From positions 1 to 28,664 of the IMG/VR virus record IMGVR_UViG_3300032213_001468: a stretch of 28,664 nucleotides of DNA; one strand, given 5' to 3'. The position numbers and the translations under genes were made by a program. Positions 22,641 to 28,573 of the stretch are shown one piece after another. The stretch comes from a virus. Numbering within the stretch: position 1 is the stretch's first letter; every line of letters starts with the position of its first letter. The notes under the pieces are model-generated. The model was not told the DNA's origin, searched no databases, and saw only the letters and a program-made list of their open reading frames with translations.

Positions 22641-23411
22641 ATGACTATCAAACAAATGGAAAAAAAGGACGCGATAAAGTATCTAACCAATCAGCTCCTA
22701 AACCTTTACTCCTATTTTGGCAACAACGTAGGCATCGATGACAACCTAATACGCCAAGTGCAAACCCTACACGAAGACCTGGAAGTGTATCACTCCCTCA
22801 CAACGGATCAGTTCGAAGAAGCTTTGAAGTTCGGCCGTAGAAATGCCTCCGATTCTTTCAAGCCTTCAATCCGGTTAATCATCCAGTGGGTTTCTCAGTA
22901 CATGGTCCGGTTCAACAAATCACACCAAACAATCCACCAACTACCGGCAGCGCAAACCGAGCAAAAGAAATACGACATCAATTACTCCATGGCTCAACGC
23001 AAAGCATGGATCATTTCTTCTTACCGTCAATACCACGAAAACAACCGGGACATGGCCAAGTTCTTTGACTTCGGAGCGGTGACCTACGAAGCAATCTACG
23101 TGCACCACAGCTACGGACTTTTGAAAGAGCAAAAGGAATACTGTTTCGAAATGGCTAGCCGGTTAAATCTAACGATCATGCTCGGTTCCTTGGCATCGCG
23201 AACTGGTGATCCTACCGACTTTCGCAATAACGCAAGTGCGTGCGCCTATGCGTGTAAGCTTTTCTTTGATCAGTTCCAAACCGAGTCCGATTTAAGAACG
23301 GAATTGATGTACCATGAACCGGTAAGCAAAGATCATTTCGTGGCAGCATACGAAAAGACACCGCTCCTGGTGAACTATTTTGAAAAAAGAAACCAACCTT
23401 TTCAAAAATAA
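22641..23411 (+). CDS. Replication-region protein, function unknown
   Basis: A 256-aa soluble, mainly helical protein. It has an N-terminal region with DDNLIRQVQTLHEDLEVY and FEEALKFGRRNASDSFKPSI, and a Tyr/Gln-rich middle. There is no P-loop, primase or helicase motif, so it is not a typical DnaC or DnaB. Its place right after the initiator suggests a helicase loader or other replisome adaptor, by analogy with lambda P, but this is only position. An ATG five bases after the initiator stop supports one operon. Confidence 0.6.
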   Translation: MTIKQMEKKDAIKYLTNQLLNLYSYFGNNVGIDDNLIRQVQTLHEDLEVYHSLTTDQFEEALKFGRRNASDSFKPSIRLIIQWVSQYMVRFNKSHQTIHQLPAAQTEQKKYDINYSMAQRKAWIISSYRQYHENNRDMAKFFDFGAVTYEAIYVHHSYGLLKEQKEYCFEMASRLNLTIMLGSLASRTGDPTDFRNNASACAYACKLFFDQFQTESDLRTELMYHEPVSKDHFVAAYEKTPLLVNYFEKRNQPFQK

Positions 23412-23442
23412 TTTGCACAATTGATTTTCATTGCTATCTTTG
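23412..23442 (+). promoter_or_regulatory. Bacteroidota-type promoter for 23462 operon
   Basis: TTTG at 23412-23415, a 19-base spacer and TATCTTTG at 23435-23442, followed by TAATACCAAAAACAAACTTATG. It matches the promoters at 17201 and 18688 in box sequence, spacing and leader. It probably also drives the tRNA-like elements downstream. Confidence 0.9.
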
Positions 23443-23461
23443 TAATACCAAAAACAAACTT

Positions 23462-23719
23462 ATGACACACGATTTAGAATTCGACGACTTCATTGTTTAT
23501 TTCGAGAACCCTTGGAATAAGCAAATCAAGATCACCAAGATTACGGATTACGAAGATAACGTAATCGAAAAGAGCGATCGAGAACTTGACCGCATCCACA
23601 AACAGATTTACAGCCATTGCGAGTACAACGATTGGTTTGGTGAGCGCGAAAAGTTTACCTACGTTGATGAATGGTTCCAACAAAACATCGACTTCGACAA
23701 AGCGAGGGGAATTATTTAA
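23462..23719 (+). CDS. Hypothetical acidic protein, 85 aa
   Basis: Small acidic protein rich in aromatic residues (FIVYFENPWNKQIKITKI, later YNDWFGEREKFTYVDEWF). No family is recognised. High negative charge and small size are features shared by DNA-mimic inhibitors, but nothing specific supports that here. It is the first gene after a full consensus promoter, so it is probably expressed early. It ends seven bases before the first tRNA-like element. Confidence 0.65.
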   Translation: MTHDLEFDDFIVYFENPWNKQIKITKITDYEDNVIEKSDRELDRIHKQIYSHCEYNDWFGEREKFTYVDEWFQQNIDFDKARGII

Positions 23720-23725
23720 AACAAA

Positions 23726-23806
23726 AGTCAGGTAATGCGTAATGTGAAAATGGCATCACATCCTTAGGTGGTTGCATCGTTGCAGGTTCGAGTCCTGTCC
23801 TGACTG
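23726..23806 (+). tRNA. tRNA-like element 1 (non-canonical middle)
   Basis: Perfect acceptor stem AGTCAGG (23726-23732) / CCTGACT (23799-23805) with discriminator G, and a normal T-arm GCAGG-TTCGAGT-CCTGT (23782-23798). A D-arm-like hairpin GTGA-AAATGGCA-TCAC (23744-23759) has the expected GG, but it starts 11 bases after the acceptor instead of two; ATGC / GCAT at the normal D-stem place is an alternative. The best anticodon loop, CTTAGGT (UAG, Leu), has only three stem pairs. CCA is not encoded. It is 81 bases long. It may be a degenerate or specialised tRNA; amino acid identity is uncertain. Confidence 0.6.
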
Positions 23807-23820
23807 CTAAGTAAAGGTTC

Positions 23821-23859
23821 TCGATTTAATAGACTTTTCAAACTTAATAACCAAATCGA
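23821..23859. repeat. Inverted repeat between the tRNA-like elements
   Basis: TCGATTT (23821-23827) and AAATCGA (23853-23859) are perfect 7-base arms around a 25-base loop. A further small hairpin GCTG-GAAAGA-CAGC follows at 23865-23878. They may be processing or folding elements of the RNA between the two tRNA-like units. No U-run follows, so they are not intrinsic terminators. Confidence 0.4.
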
Positions 23860-23882
23860 TGACAGCTGGAAAGACAGCAAAC

Positions 23883-23979
23883 AGTCAGGTGATGTAATTG
23901 GTAACACTACGAAGAGGTAGTCGCTGAAACGTTCAGAATGACCCAAACTGAAATGCAGGTTCGAGTCCTGTCCTGACTG
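23883..23979 (+). tRNA. tRNA-like element 2 (97 bases, non-canonical)
   Basis: The acceptor stem AGTCAGG / CCTGACT, discriminator G and T-arm are identical to element 1. The D-arm is canonical (TGT-AATTGGTA-ACA, 23893-23906). The next hairpin, ACTAC-GAAGAG-GTAGT (23906-23921), has a 6-base loop without the universal T33. A second hairpin CTGAA-ACG-TTCAG (23924-23936) could be a class II variable arm, and 18 extra bases follow, including a repeat of CTGAA at 23948. No normal 5-bp/7-base anticodon arm can be drawn. It is most likely a real tRNA-derived RNA, but possibly not an ordinary decoding tRNA. Confidence 0.55.
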
Positions 23980-23991
23980 CAAAACAAACCA

Positions 23992-24312
23992 ATGATTAAA
24001 CGCTCAAAATACAACAACAAGAAAACAAGTATTGACGGCATCACCTTCGATAGCAAGAAGGAAGCCGATAGATACGTTTCTTTGACGCTTAGAGCGAAGA
24101 TCGGGGAGATACTGGACTTACACCTTCAGACGCCATTTGTCTTCTCTTTAGACGGCAAAAAAATGTTTACGTACAAAGCTGACTTCATGTACTACGATAC
24201 GATCACAAACAAGACGGTAATCGAGGACGTGAAGGGAATGCGAACGCCGTTGTATAAATTGAAGAAGAAGTTGATCGAGCACCAACACAAAATCACAATC
24301 ACGGAAACATGA
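23992..24312 (+). CDS. DUF1064 nuclease (putative Holliday junction resolvase)
   Basis: A 106-aa protein with the full DUF1064 pattern: KYNNKKTSIDGITFDSKKEA (7-25, E24), then ADRYVSLTLRAKIGEI and LHLQTPFVF, then YKADFMYYD (D64) and VIEDVKG (E78 to K81), followed by a basic helix. The E, D and ExxK-type residues fit a PD-(D/E)xK nuclease fold. It probably cuts recombination or branched DNA before packaging. The stop overlaps the next start (ATGA). It is slightly shorter at the C-terminus than many relatives. Confidence 0.9.
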   Translation: MIKRSKYNNKKTSIDGITFDSKKEADRYVSLTLRAKIGEILDLHLQTPFVFSLDGKKMFTYKADFMYYDTITNKTVIEDVKGMRTPLYKLKKKLIEHQHKITITET

Positions 24313-24680
24313 GACACCCATTTGACAAATACAAATTCAATCGCTTTGGTTTTGAGATCGGCCAAGAACTGGAATGGTTCGAATGGCTGCACAATTACAA
24401 AGCTTGCCTTAAAGAATACAGAAAGCAATTGAAGCAAGATCGTTTTGACGATGAAGATACCCTTCAGAAATTCATTGCCAACAAAGAGGAGCTGCTTCAA
24501 ATCACCAGCACAATTAACCAGTTCGCTTCCAAGTTCGCATTCCGGCCCTATCACAAATCTTTCTTGGAGTCCAAAAAAATAGACAAGGCGGACCTATTGA
24601 GGTTCAAAAATATCTTGTTAAAAAACTACGAAGAAAGCGAAAAGAAAGACGCAAAGTATTATCTTTCAATCATTAAATAA
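24309..24680 (+). CDS. Hypothetical helical protein, 123 aa
   Basis: A charged, helical protein (ELEWFEWLHNYKACLKEYRK, later KADLLRFKNILLKNYEESEK). No motif is recognised. It is coupled to the DUF1064 nuclease by ATGA, so a role in DNA processing is possible but unproven. No signal peptide or membrane segment. Confidence 0.65.
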   Translation: MRHPFDKYKFNRFGFEIGQELEWFEWLHNYKACLKEYRKQLKQDRFDDEDTLQKFIANKEELLQITSTINQFASKFAFRPYHKSFLESKKIDKADLLRFKNILLKNYEESEKKDAKYYLSIIK

Positions 24681-24681
24681 A

Positions 24682-24722
24682 AACTGAACGATAATTTCAG
24701 TTATCGCACATTTAAACGATAA
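24682..24722 (+). promoter_or_regulatory. Mutually exclusive hairpins in intergenic gap
   Basis: AACTGAA (24682-24688) pairs with TTCAGTT (24696-24702), while CGATAA (24689-24694) pairs with TTATCG (24701-24706). The pairs interlock, so both cannot form as simple hairpins; they could form a pseudoknot or switch. CGATAA recurs at 24717-24722. There is no U-run and no recognisable promoter. It lies 31 bases before the next gene. Confidence 0.4.
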
Positions 24723-24752
24723 ACAATTCATTAACCCATAAAAACCAAAATT

Positions 24753-24944
24753 ATGAATGAAACAATGACCATCACCGTTGCAATTGCAACAAACGAGGAA
24801 ACCACAACAATCAACGTGGAGTTTCCGTACACTGGAACGATTAAAGACCTCGAAGCGTTTATTTCACACAGCCACCTAATGGCCTACCGGTTAGGCTATG
24901 CCGACCAGACGGTAGACGAGGTGAAGCAAAGAATAATACTCTAA
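24753..24944 (+). CDS. Hypothetical protein, 63 aa
   Basis: A small acidic protein rich in Thr and Glu (MTITVAIATNEETTTINVEF), with a beta N-terminus and a helical C-terminus. No family is recognised. The upstream sequence is A-rich (CCATAAAAACCAAAATT), the usual initiation context for this host group. It is followed two bases later by the phosphoesterase gene. Confidence 0.6.
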   Translation: MNETMTITVAIATNEETTTINVEFPYTGTIKDLEAFISHSHLMAYRLGYADQTVDEVKQRIIL

Positions 24945-24946
24945 CC

Positions 24947-25825
24947 ATGGAAACAACCAAGCACGGACGTAACATCGTATCAATCCGATGCAAAGACGGC
25001 GATCAGTTCTTACTGCTATCCGATCTTCACTTTGATCACCCGAAATGTAGGCGTGACCTACTCCAAGATCACATCGAGAAAGCCATTAACCTGGGAGCGA
25101 AAATCCTGATCAATGGCGACTTCTTTTGTATCATGCAAGGAAAGTACGACAAACGAGCGAGCAAAGATGACATCCGTCCCGAGCATCAAGGCGGGAATTA
25201 CTTTGACTTGGTTGTTAACGAAGCTGTTGAATGGTGGGCAAAATATGCCGACCATTTAATTTTTGTAGGGTACGGTAACCACGAAACCGCAGTAAGCAAA
25301 CGCCACGAAATAGACCTAACCGAGCGTTTCGTTTCTTTGCTGAATTACAAGACCGGAGCGAAGGTCCTCAATGGTGGGTATGCCGGTTGGATCGTGTTCA
25401 ATGTGCACCGAGGCGATGCCGATAAAACGTATCTCAACTTCAAACTGAAATATCACCATGGCCACGGTGGCGGTGGAGTGGTAACGAAGGGAGTTATCCA
25501 ACACCAACGGATGGGAGCGCAGGTAGACGGTGCCGATGTTCTTTGGATGGGTCACGTGCATGAGCTTTACCATCACATCAACATCAAAGAAACTTTGCAA
25601 GTGGTAACACCTTACGAAATTAAGCAACGCATCCAGCACGATATTAGAACATCAACCTACAAAGACGAGTTTACGGACGGAGCTTTCGGTTGGCACATCG
25701 AACGGGGTGCGTATGGCAAACCAATAGGCGGGTATTTAATGCGATTGAATTACGTTCGTGATGTGAAGGAGAAAGAGCGTAATTACATCAACCCCGATTT
25801 TCAAGCGATTTATTCAAACATTTAA
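24947..25825 (+). CDS. Calcineurin-like metallophosphoesterase
   Basis: A 292-aa enzyme with all metal motifs of the family in order: DLH (D26, H28), GD (57-58), GNHE (110-113), YHHGHGGGG around H170-H173, and GHVH (202-205). It probably hydrolyses a phosphodiester or phosphomonoester with a two-metal centre. Phage members near recombination genes may process DNA ends (SbcD/Mre11-like) or other nucleotides; this one lacks the extra domain of full Mre11 proteins, and the substrate cannot be read from sequence. It lies between small unknown genes in the early/middle region. Confidence 0.9.
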   Translation: METTKHGRNIVSIRCKDGDQFLLLSDLHFDHPKCRRDLLQDHIEKAINLGAKILINGDFFCIMQGKYDKRASKDDIRPEHQGGNYFDLVVNEAVEWWAKYADHLIFVGYGNHETAVSKRHEIDLTERFVSLLNYKTGAKVLNGGYAGWIVFNVHRGDADKTYLNFKLKYHHGHGGGGVVTKGVIQHQRMGAQVDGADVLWMGHVHELYHHINIKETLQVVTPYEIKQRIQHDIRTSTYKDEFTDGAFGWHIERGAYGKPIGGYLMRLNYVRDVKEKERNYINPDFQAIYSNI

Positions 25826-25835
25826 AAACTAAAAT

Positions 25836-26126
25836 ATGGAAAACGAAAAGTATGTAGGCAAAGGTTGGGCAAACCAGTACGGGGTGAAGGTTCAACTGAA
25901 AAAACAAGATCTTCTTGACTTACCCACCAACCAGTACGGGGATATCGAGGTATTTGTAGGTCAGCGCAAAGAGGTTGACCAAAAGAGCAAAGCAACGCAC
26001 TGGGTGAAATGGAAAGCGAAGGATGCACCCATGCAAGCACCGAGCGAAATCAACCCGGCATTGAAACCAGCCATTGATAAATTGGCTCAACATGGATGGA
26101 ACACCGATAACGATTTGCCATTCTAA
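25836..26126 (+). CDS. Small protein with SSB-like C-terminal tip
   Basis: A 96-aa protein. The N-terminal two thirds (YVGKGWANQYGVKVQLKKQD, then VFVGQRKEVDQKSKATHWVK) are a small beta-rich basic domain I recognise from Bacteroidota phages without assigned function. The C-terminus, WNTDNDLPF, resembles the DDDIPF-type tip by which SSB proteins recruit partners. This suggests a single-strand DNA-binding protein or a factor that mimics SSB. The length is below that of a standard SSB (about 110-180 aa), and no certain OB fold can be proven here. Confidence 0.6.
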   Translation: MENEKYVGKGWANQYGVKVQLKKQDLLDLPTNQYGDIEVFVGQRKEVDQKSKATHWVKWKAKDAPMQAPSEINPALKPAIDKLAQHGWNTDNDLPF

Positions 26127-26609
26127 ATGCACCCACTAATCGACCTCGTGACTAGCCACCGTGGTATCAAGAAGTACTGCCTTGAATTGGCGGGAGATCT
26201 CGGCCATGATCTTTATCACGAGGTTGTTTTGTACCTTTGCGAGAAACCCGAAGAGCAAAAGAACCAGCTACTCAATTCATCGTGGTACTTGTTTGTGATT
26301 CAAGTAATCTACAACACCTACTATCTACCAAGGTCACCATTCAATAAGAAATTCAACCCATCGCAAGAACGCGTTGGAATAGATCACTTGGAAATGATCG
26401 ATGAAGAGTACAACCAAGATCAAGACCTAGAAGACTCGGAAAGGATCGAGAGCATCAAGAAGAAAATGACAAAGCTCGAGTGGTACGAAGGGGTAATATT
26501 TCAGATTCACCTGGAAGGGGTGCCGATGAAAAAAATATCCCGCGACACCAAGATTCCGTACAATTCCGTTCGAGCGACAATCAAGAACGTAAAAAATAAA
26601 TTAAAATGA
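26127..26609 (+). CDS. Sigma-70-like factor, small phage type
   Basis: A 160-aa protein. The N-terminal part (CLELAGDLGHDLYHEVVLYL) resembles sigma region 2 with its DL.qEv helix. The middle contains YLPRSPFNKKF, typical of the Bacteroidota phage version. The C-terminus (YEGVIFQIHLEGVPMKKIS, then KIPYNSVRATIKNVKNKLK, about 119-160) has the form of sigma region 4, with its HTH. It could direct host RNA polymerase to phage late promoters. The ATG immediately follows the previous stop, and its own stop overlaps the next start. The acidic linker between regions is short. Confidence 0.75.
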   Translation: MHPLIDLVTSHRGIKKYCLELAGDLGHDLYHEVVLYLCEKPEEQKNQLLNSSWYLFVIQVIYNTYYLPRSPFNKKFNPSQERVGIDHLEMIDEEYNQDQDLEDSERIESIKKKMTKLEWYEGVIFQIHLEGVPMKKISRDTKIPYNSVRATIKNVKNKLK

Positions 26610-26860
26610 TAGTATTACTTTTGGCGGTGTATTCCGCGTGTATTGGAGTGGTGATGACTAAGCTCACCGATATTGGCGAGTCCATCGGATTCAAGCCTTT
26701 CAATTGTTACATTTGCCTATCTTGGTGGATTGGTATTGCCCATGGCTGCCTTGGGTTACTTACTCACCGGATCGACATTATAGATGTGGTCGGTGTTGGT
26801 GGTTTATCCAGCATCTTGGCTTACGTCTTTGTAGATGTTATTTTGTACCGTAATCGATGA
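26606..26860 (+). CDS. Small membrane protein with CxxC
   Basis: An 84-aa protein with two or three membrane segments (IVLLLAVYSACIGVVMTKL; WWIGIAHGCLGLL; IIDVVGVGGLSSILAYVFVD). Between the first two is FKPFNCYICLSWW, with a CxxC next to aromatic residues, a pattern I recall from phage and cellular small membrane proteins of unknown function. It is coupled on both sides by ATGA overlaps. A role in lysis or in exclusion of other phages is conceivable, but nothing decides between them. Confidence 0.65.
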   Translation: MIVLLLAVYSACIGVVMTKLTDIGESIGFKPFNCYICLSWWIGIAHGCLGLLTHRIDIIDVVGVGGLSSILAYVFVDVILYRNR

Positions 26861-27228
26861 ATGGAAGAAAAATGATAAACAGATTAAATGACAATCAGTT
26901 GCAGCGGTTGGAACCGTTGTACCCAAAGTGGTTAGAATACCAGCGTGTGCGCGTGTTCAAGATAGCACCGGAACAAATGGCGATCGTTGGTAGCGTATGG
27001 AGCGAGATCATGGAGCGCAAATGGGTGGGCGGTTGTTCTGCTTGCAACCTCGATGCGTTTACACGTGTGTTCTCCATGTACGAAAAGGAAAGAGATCGTA
27101 GATTCAAAGAAGCAAACGATGCCATTGGAAAAGCTGTGTTCACGGAAAGTGAACCGGAAGTAATTGTGAACACTAAAGAAGAAACCGATGCCACTCCCAA
27201 AAAGAAAGTCCGAAGAATCAAAAAGTGA
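26857..27228 (+). CDS. Conserved hypothetical protein, 123 aa
   Basis: Helical protein with two Cys in a CxxC context (GGCSACNLDAFTRVFSMYEK) and a very basic C-terminus (TPKKKVRRIKK). I recognise the CxxC-x-hydrophobic-YE pattern from small proteins of Bacteroidota phages; its function is unknown. The basic tail suggests nucleic acid contact. The 3' end overlaps the next gene by 41 bases. An alternative in-frame ATG at 26872 would shorten it by five residues. Confidence 0.65.
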   Translation: MNGRKMINRLNDNQLQRLEPLYPKWLEYQRVRVFKIAPEQMAIVGSVWSEIMERKWVGGCSACNLDAFTRVFSMYEKERDRRFKEANDAIGKAVFTESEPEVIVNTKEETDATPKKKVRRIKK

Positions 27229-27637
27229 TTTTATGGACCGTTGCATGAGCGATGATACCATGAAGCACGAATACACTGACAGCGTTCAAAGGTTGGCCGT
27301 GTGCAACGCGTTAGGTCGCAAGAAGTACGAACTATTCCAATCCTACAATGACTATCCGCAAGCGGTCCGTAGCAACGCCAAGCGAGGCATTGAACTGAAC
27401 GAAAAGAACGGTAACAAATGTGCAACGCAAGTAGGTAAGGTTCGAGCTCAACAGCTCGCGAATGGTGAGCGCGTGACGATTGACACGATCAAACGGATGT
27501 ACTCCTATTTGAGCCGTGCGAAAGAAGATTACGAACAAGCAACGCCCCAGGATTGCGGGTATATTTCCTACCTTCTTTGGGGTGGGCTAGCCGGCCTTCG
27601 ATGGAGTGAAGCAAAATTAAAGGAGCTCGAGAAATGA
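27188..27637 (+). CDS. Conserved phage protein, capsid-protease-associated type
   Basis: A 149-aa protein. The N-terminus (PKRKSEESKSDFMDRCMSDD, then QRLAVCNALG) and the C-terminal domain (KVRAQQLANGERVTIDTIKR, YSYLSRAKEDYE, ISYLLWGGLAGLRWSEAKL) match modules I know from Bacteroidota phages, where they occur beside or fused to prohead protease or head morphogenesis proteins. Here the gene stands alone, about 9.5 kb from the protease across the circular junction, and close to terminase. The function is unknown, probably in head assembly. Start chosen at ATG 27188, overlapping the upstream gene. Confidence 0.65.
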   Translation: MPLPKRKSEESKSDFMDRCMSDDTMKHEYTDSVQRLAVCNALGRKKYELFQSYNDYPQAVRSNAKRGIELNEKNGNKCATQVGKVRAQQLANGERVTIDTIKRMYSYLSRAKEDYEQATPQDCGYISYLLWGGLAGLRWSEAKLKELEK

Positions 27638-27933
27638 AAATAGGTTTTGATTTTGATGATACCCTAACTACCGAAAAGGGAATGCGAGTAGCGAGGTTTA
27701 GGAATAACCCAAACAACGAATTGTATATTGTTTCAGCACGGCACGAAGTAGGCAGTGATATGCTTGAAAAAGCAAAAGAGTTGGGTATAAGTTCAAGCCA
27801 TGTGTTTGCAACTGGAAGCAACAAAGCAAAAGTTGAAAAGGTGTTATCGCTTGGTTTGCGTATGTTTTACGATAACAACAAAGATGTGATGGATGCATTA
27901 AATAGCAAAGGAGTTAGAGGATTTAAAATATGA
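27634..27933 (+). CDS. HAD-superfamily hydrolase, compact
   Basis: A 99-aa protein with the HAD motifs: DFDDT (D6, D8, T10; D6 is the nucleophile), VSAR (S34), Lys 64 or 66, and FYDNNKD (D80). It is small and lacks a cap domain. It probably removes phosphate from a small substrate or nucleic acid end. ATGA overlap upstream, with AGGAG eight bases before the start. HAD phosphatases occur in many phages as nucleotide or polynucleotide 3' phosphatases; the substrate cannot be decided here. Confidence 0.85.
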   Translation: MKIGFDFDDTLTTEKGMRVARFRNNPNNELYIVSARHEVGSDMLEKAKELGISSSHVFATGSNKAKVEKVLSLGLRMFYDNNKDVMDALNSKGVRGFKI

Positions 27934-28124
27934 CAAAGGAAAAAGAACATGATGTAATTGACCAAGCAATTAACGCGGTGGAGCTTTACGCTTCCATTGC
28001 CAATTTGTTAATGGATATTGCAGAAACTGCCGATCATGTGAGCGTTGGCGGTGCGACTGATTACGAACTGAAGCTTATGTGTATGCAAAAGCTAAAGGAT
28101 ATTGTAAACAAAATCGAAATCTAA
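27930..28124 (+). CDS. Hypothetical protein, 64 aa
   Basis: Small helical acidic protein (KEHDVIDQAINAVELYASI, then TDYELKLMCMQKLKDIVNKI). No family is recognised. ATGA overlap upstream and TAATG overlap with the small terminase support translation. It may be a small cofactor expressed with packaging genes, but only position suggests this. Confidence 0.65.
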   Translation: MTKEKEHDVIDQAINAVELYASIANLLMDIAETADHVSVGGATDYELKLMCMQKLKDIVNKIEI

Positions 28125-28573
28125 TGCCACGCGGTGAGAATTTTAAGAACAAGGAAACCGCAAAGAAACACGGATTTGGAAGCCATCCCGAAAACATCAA
28201 TCGGAATGGACGGCCACGGGCGTTAAGGAACGTGATCAAAGAAGTGTTTATGGAAGAGTTTGATATTACCCTTTCATCCAGTCAAGCCAACGATATGATT
28301 ATGGCGATGCTTTGCATGACTGAAAAGCAAGTCAAGGACCTAGGCGAACGTGAGGATGTACCCTTTTGGTTGAAGATGATTAGCAAGAAGATGGAGCGCG
28401 ACATGAGCCGTGGTTCAATCCACCTTATGGAAGTTCTATTCGATCGCGTGTACGGAAAGCCAAAGGAAACGGTTGATACTACGGTATCGATGCCACAAGC
28501 GGAAATCAATGTTGGAATAATCAAAGGGAGTGTTGACCTTGCCGATAGTGAAGATGCAATAATTTTAGATTGA
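28124..28573 (+). CDS. terS: Terminase small subunit (TerS)
   Basis: A 149-aa protein that recognises the packaging start on phage DNA. The N-terminus has the conserved NPENIN-like pattern (GSHPENINRNGRPRALR), then helices including WLKMISKKMERDMSRG and VLFDRVYGKPK, the usual look of Bacteroidota phage small terminases. I chose ATG 28124, overlapping the upstream stop (TAATG); an upstream start at 28079 would add 15 residues out of another gene. The stop at 28571-28573 overlaps the large terminase start, which continues at position 32 of this window. Confidence 0.8.
   Translation: MPRGENFKNKETAKKHGFGSHPENINRNGRPRALRNVIKEVFMEEFDITLSSSQANDMIMAMLCMTEKQVKDLGEREDVPFWLKMISKKMERDMSRGSIHLMEVLFDRVYGKPKETVDTTVSMPQAEINVGIIKGSVDLADSEDAIILD

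Noticed and set aside
23821-23878. Intrinsic terminator between the tRNA-like elements
   Set aside because: Arms are present but no U-run follows either hairpin.
23764-23982. Reverse-strand frame with a QDSNLHF-type sequence over the tRNA-like region
   Set aside because: This is the well-known spurious translation of antisense tRNA T-arms; the repeated RNA structure explains it better.
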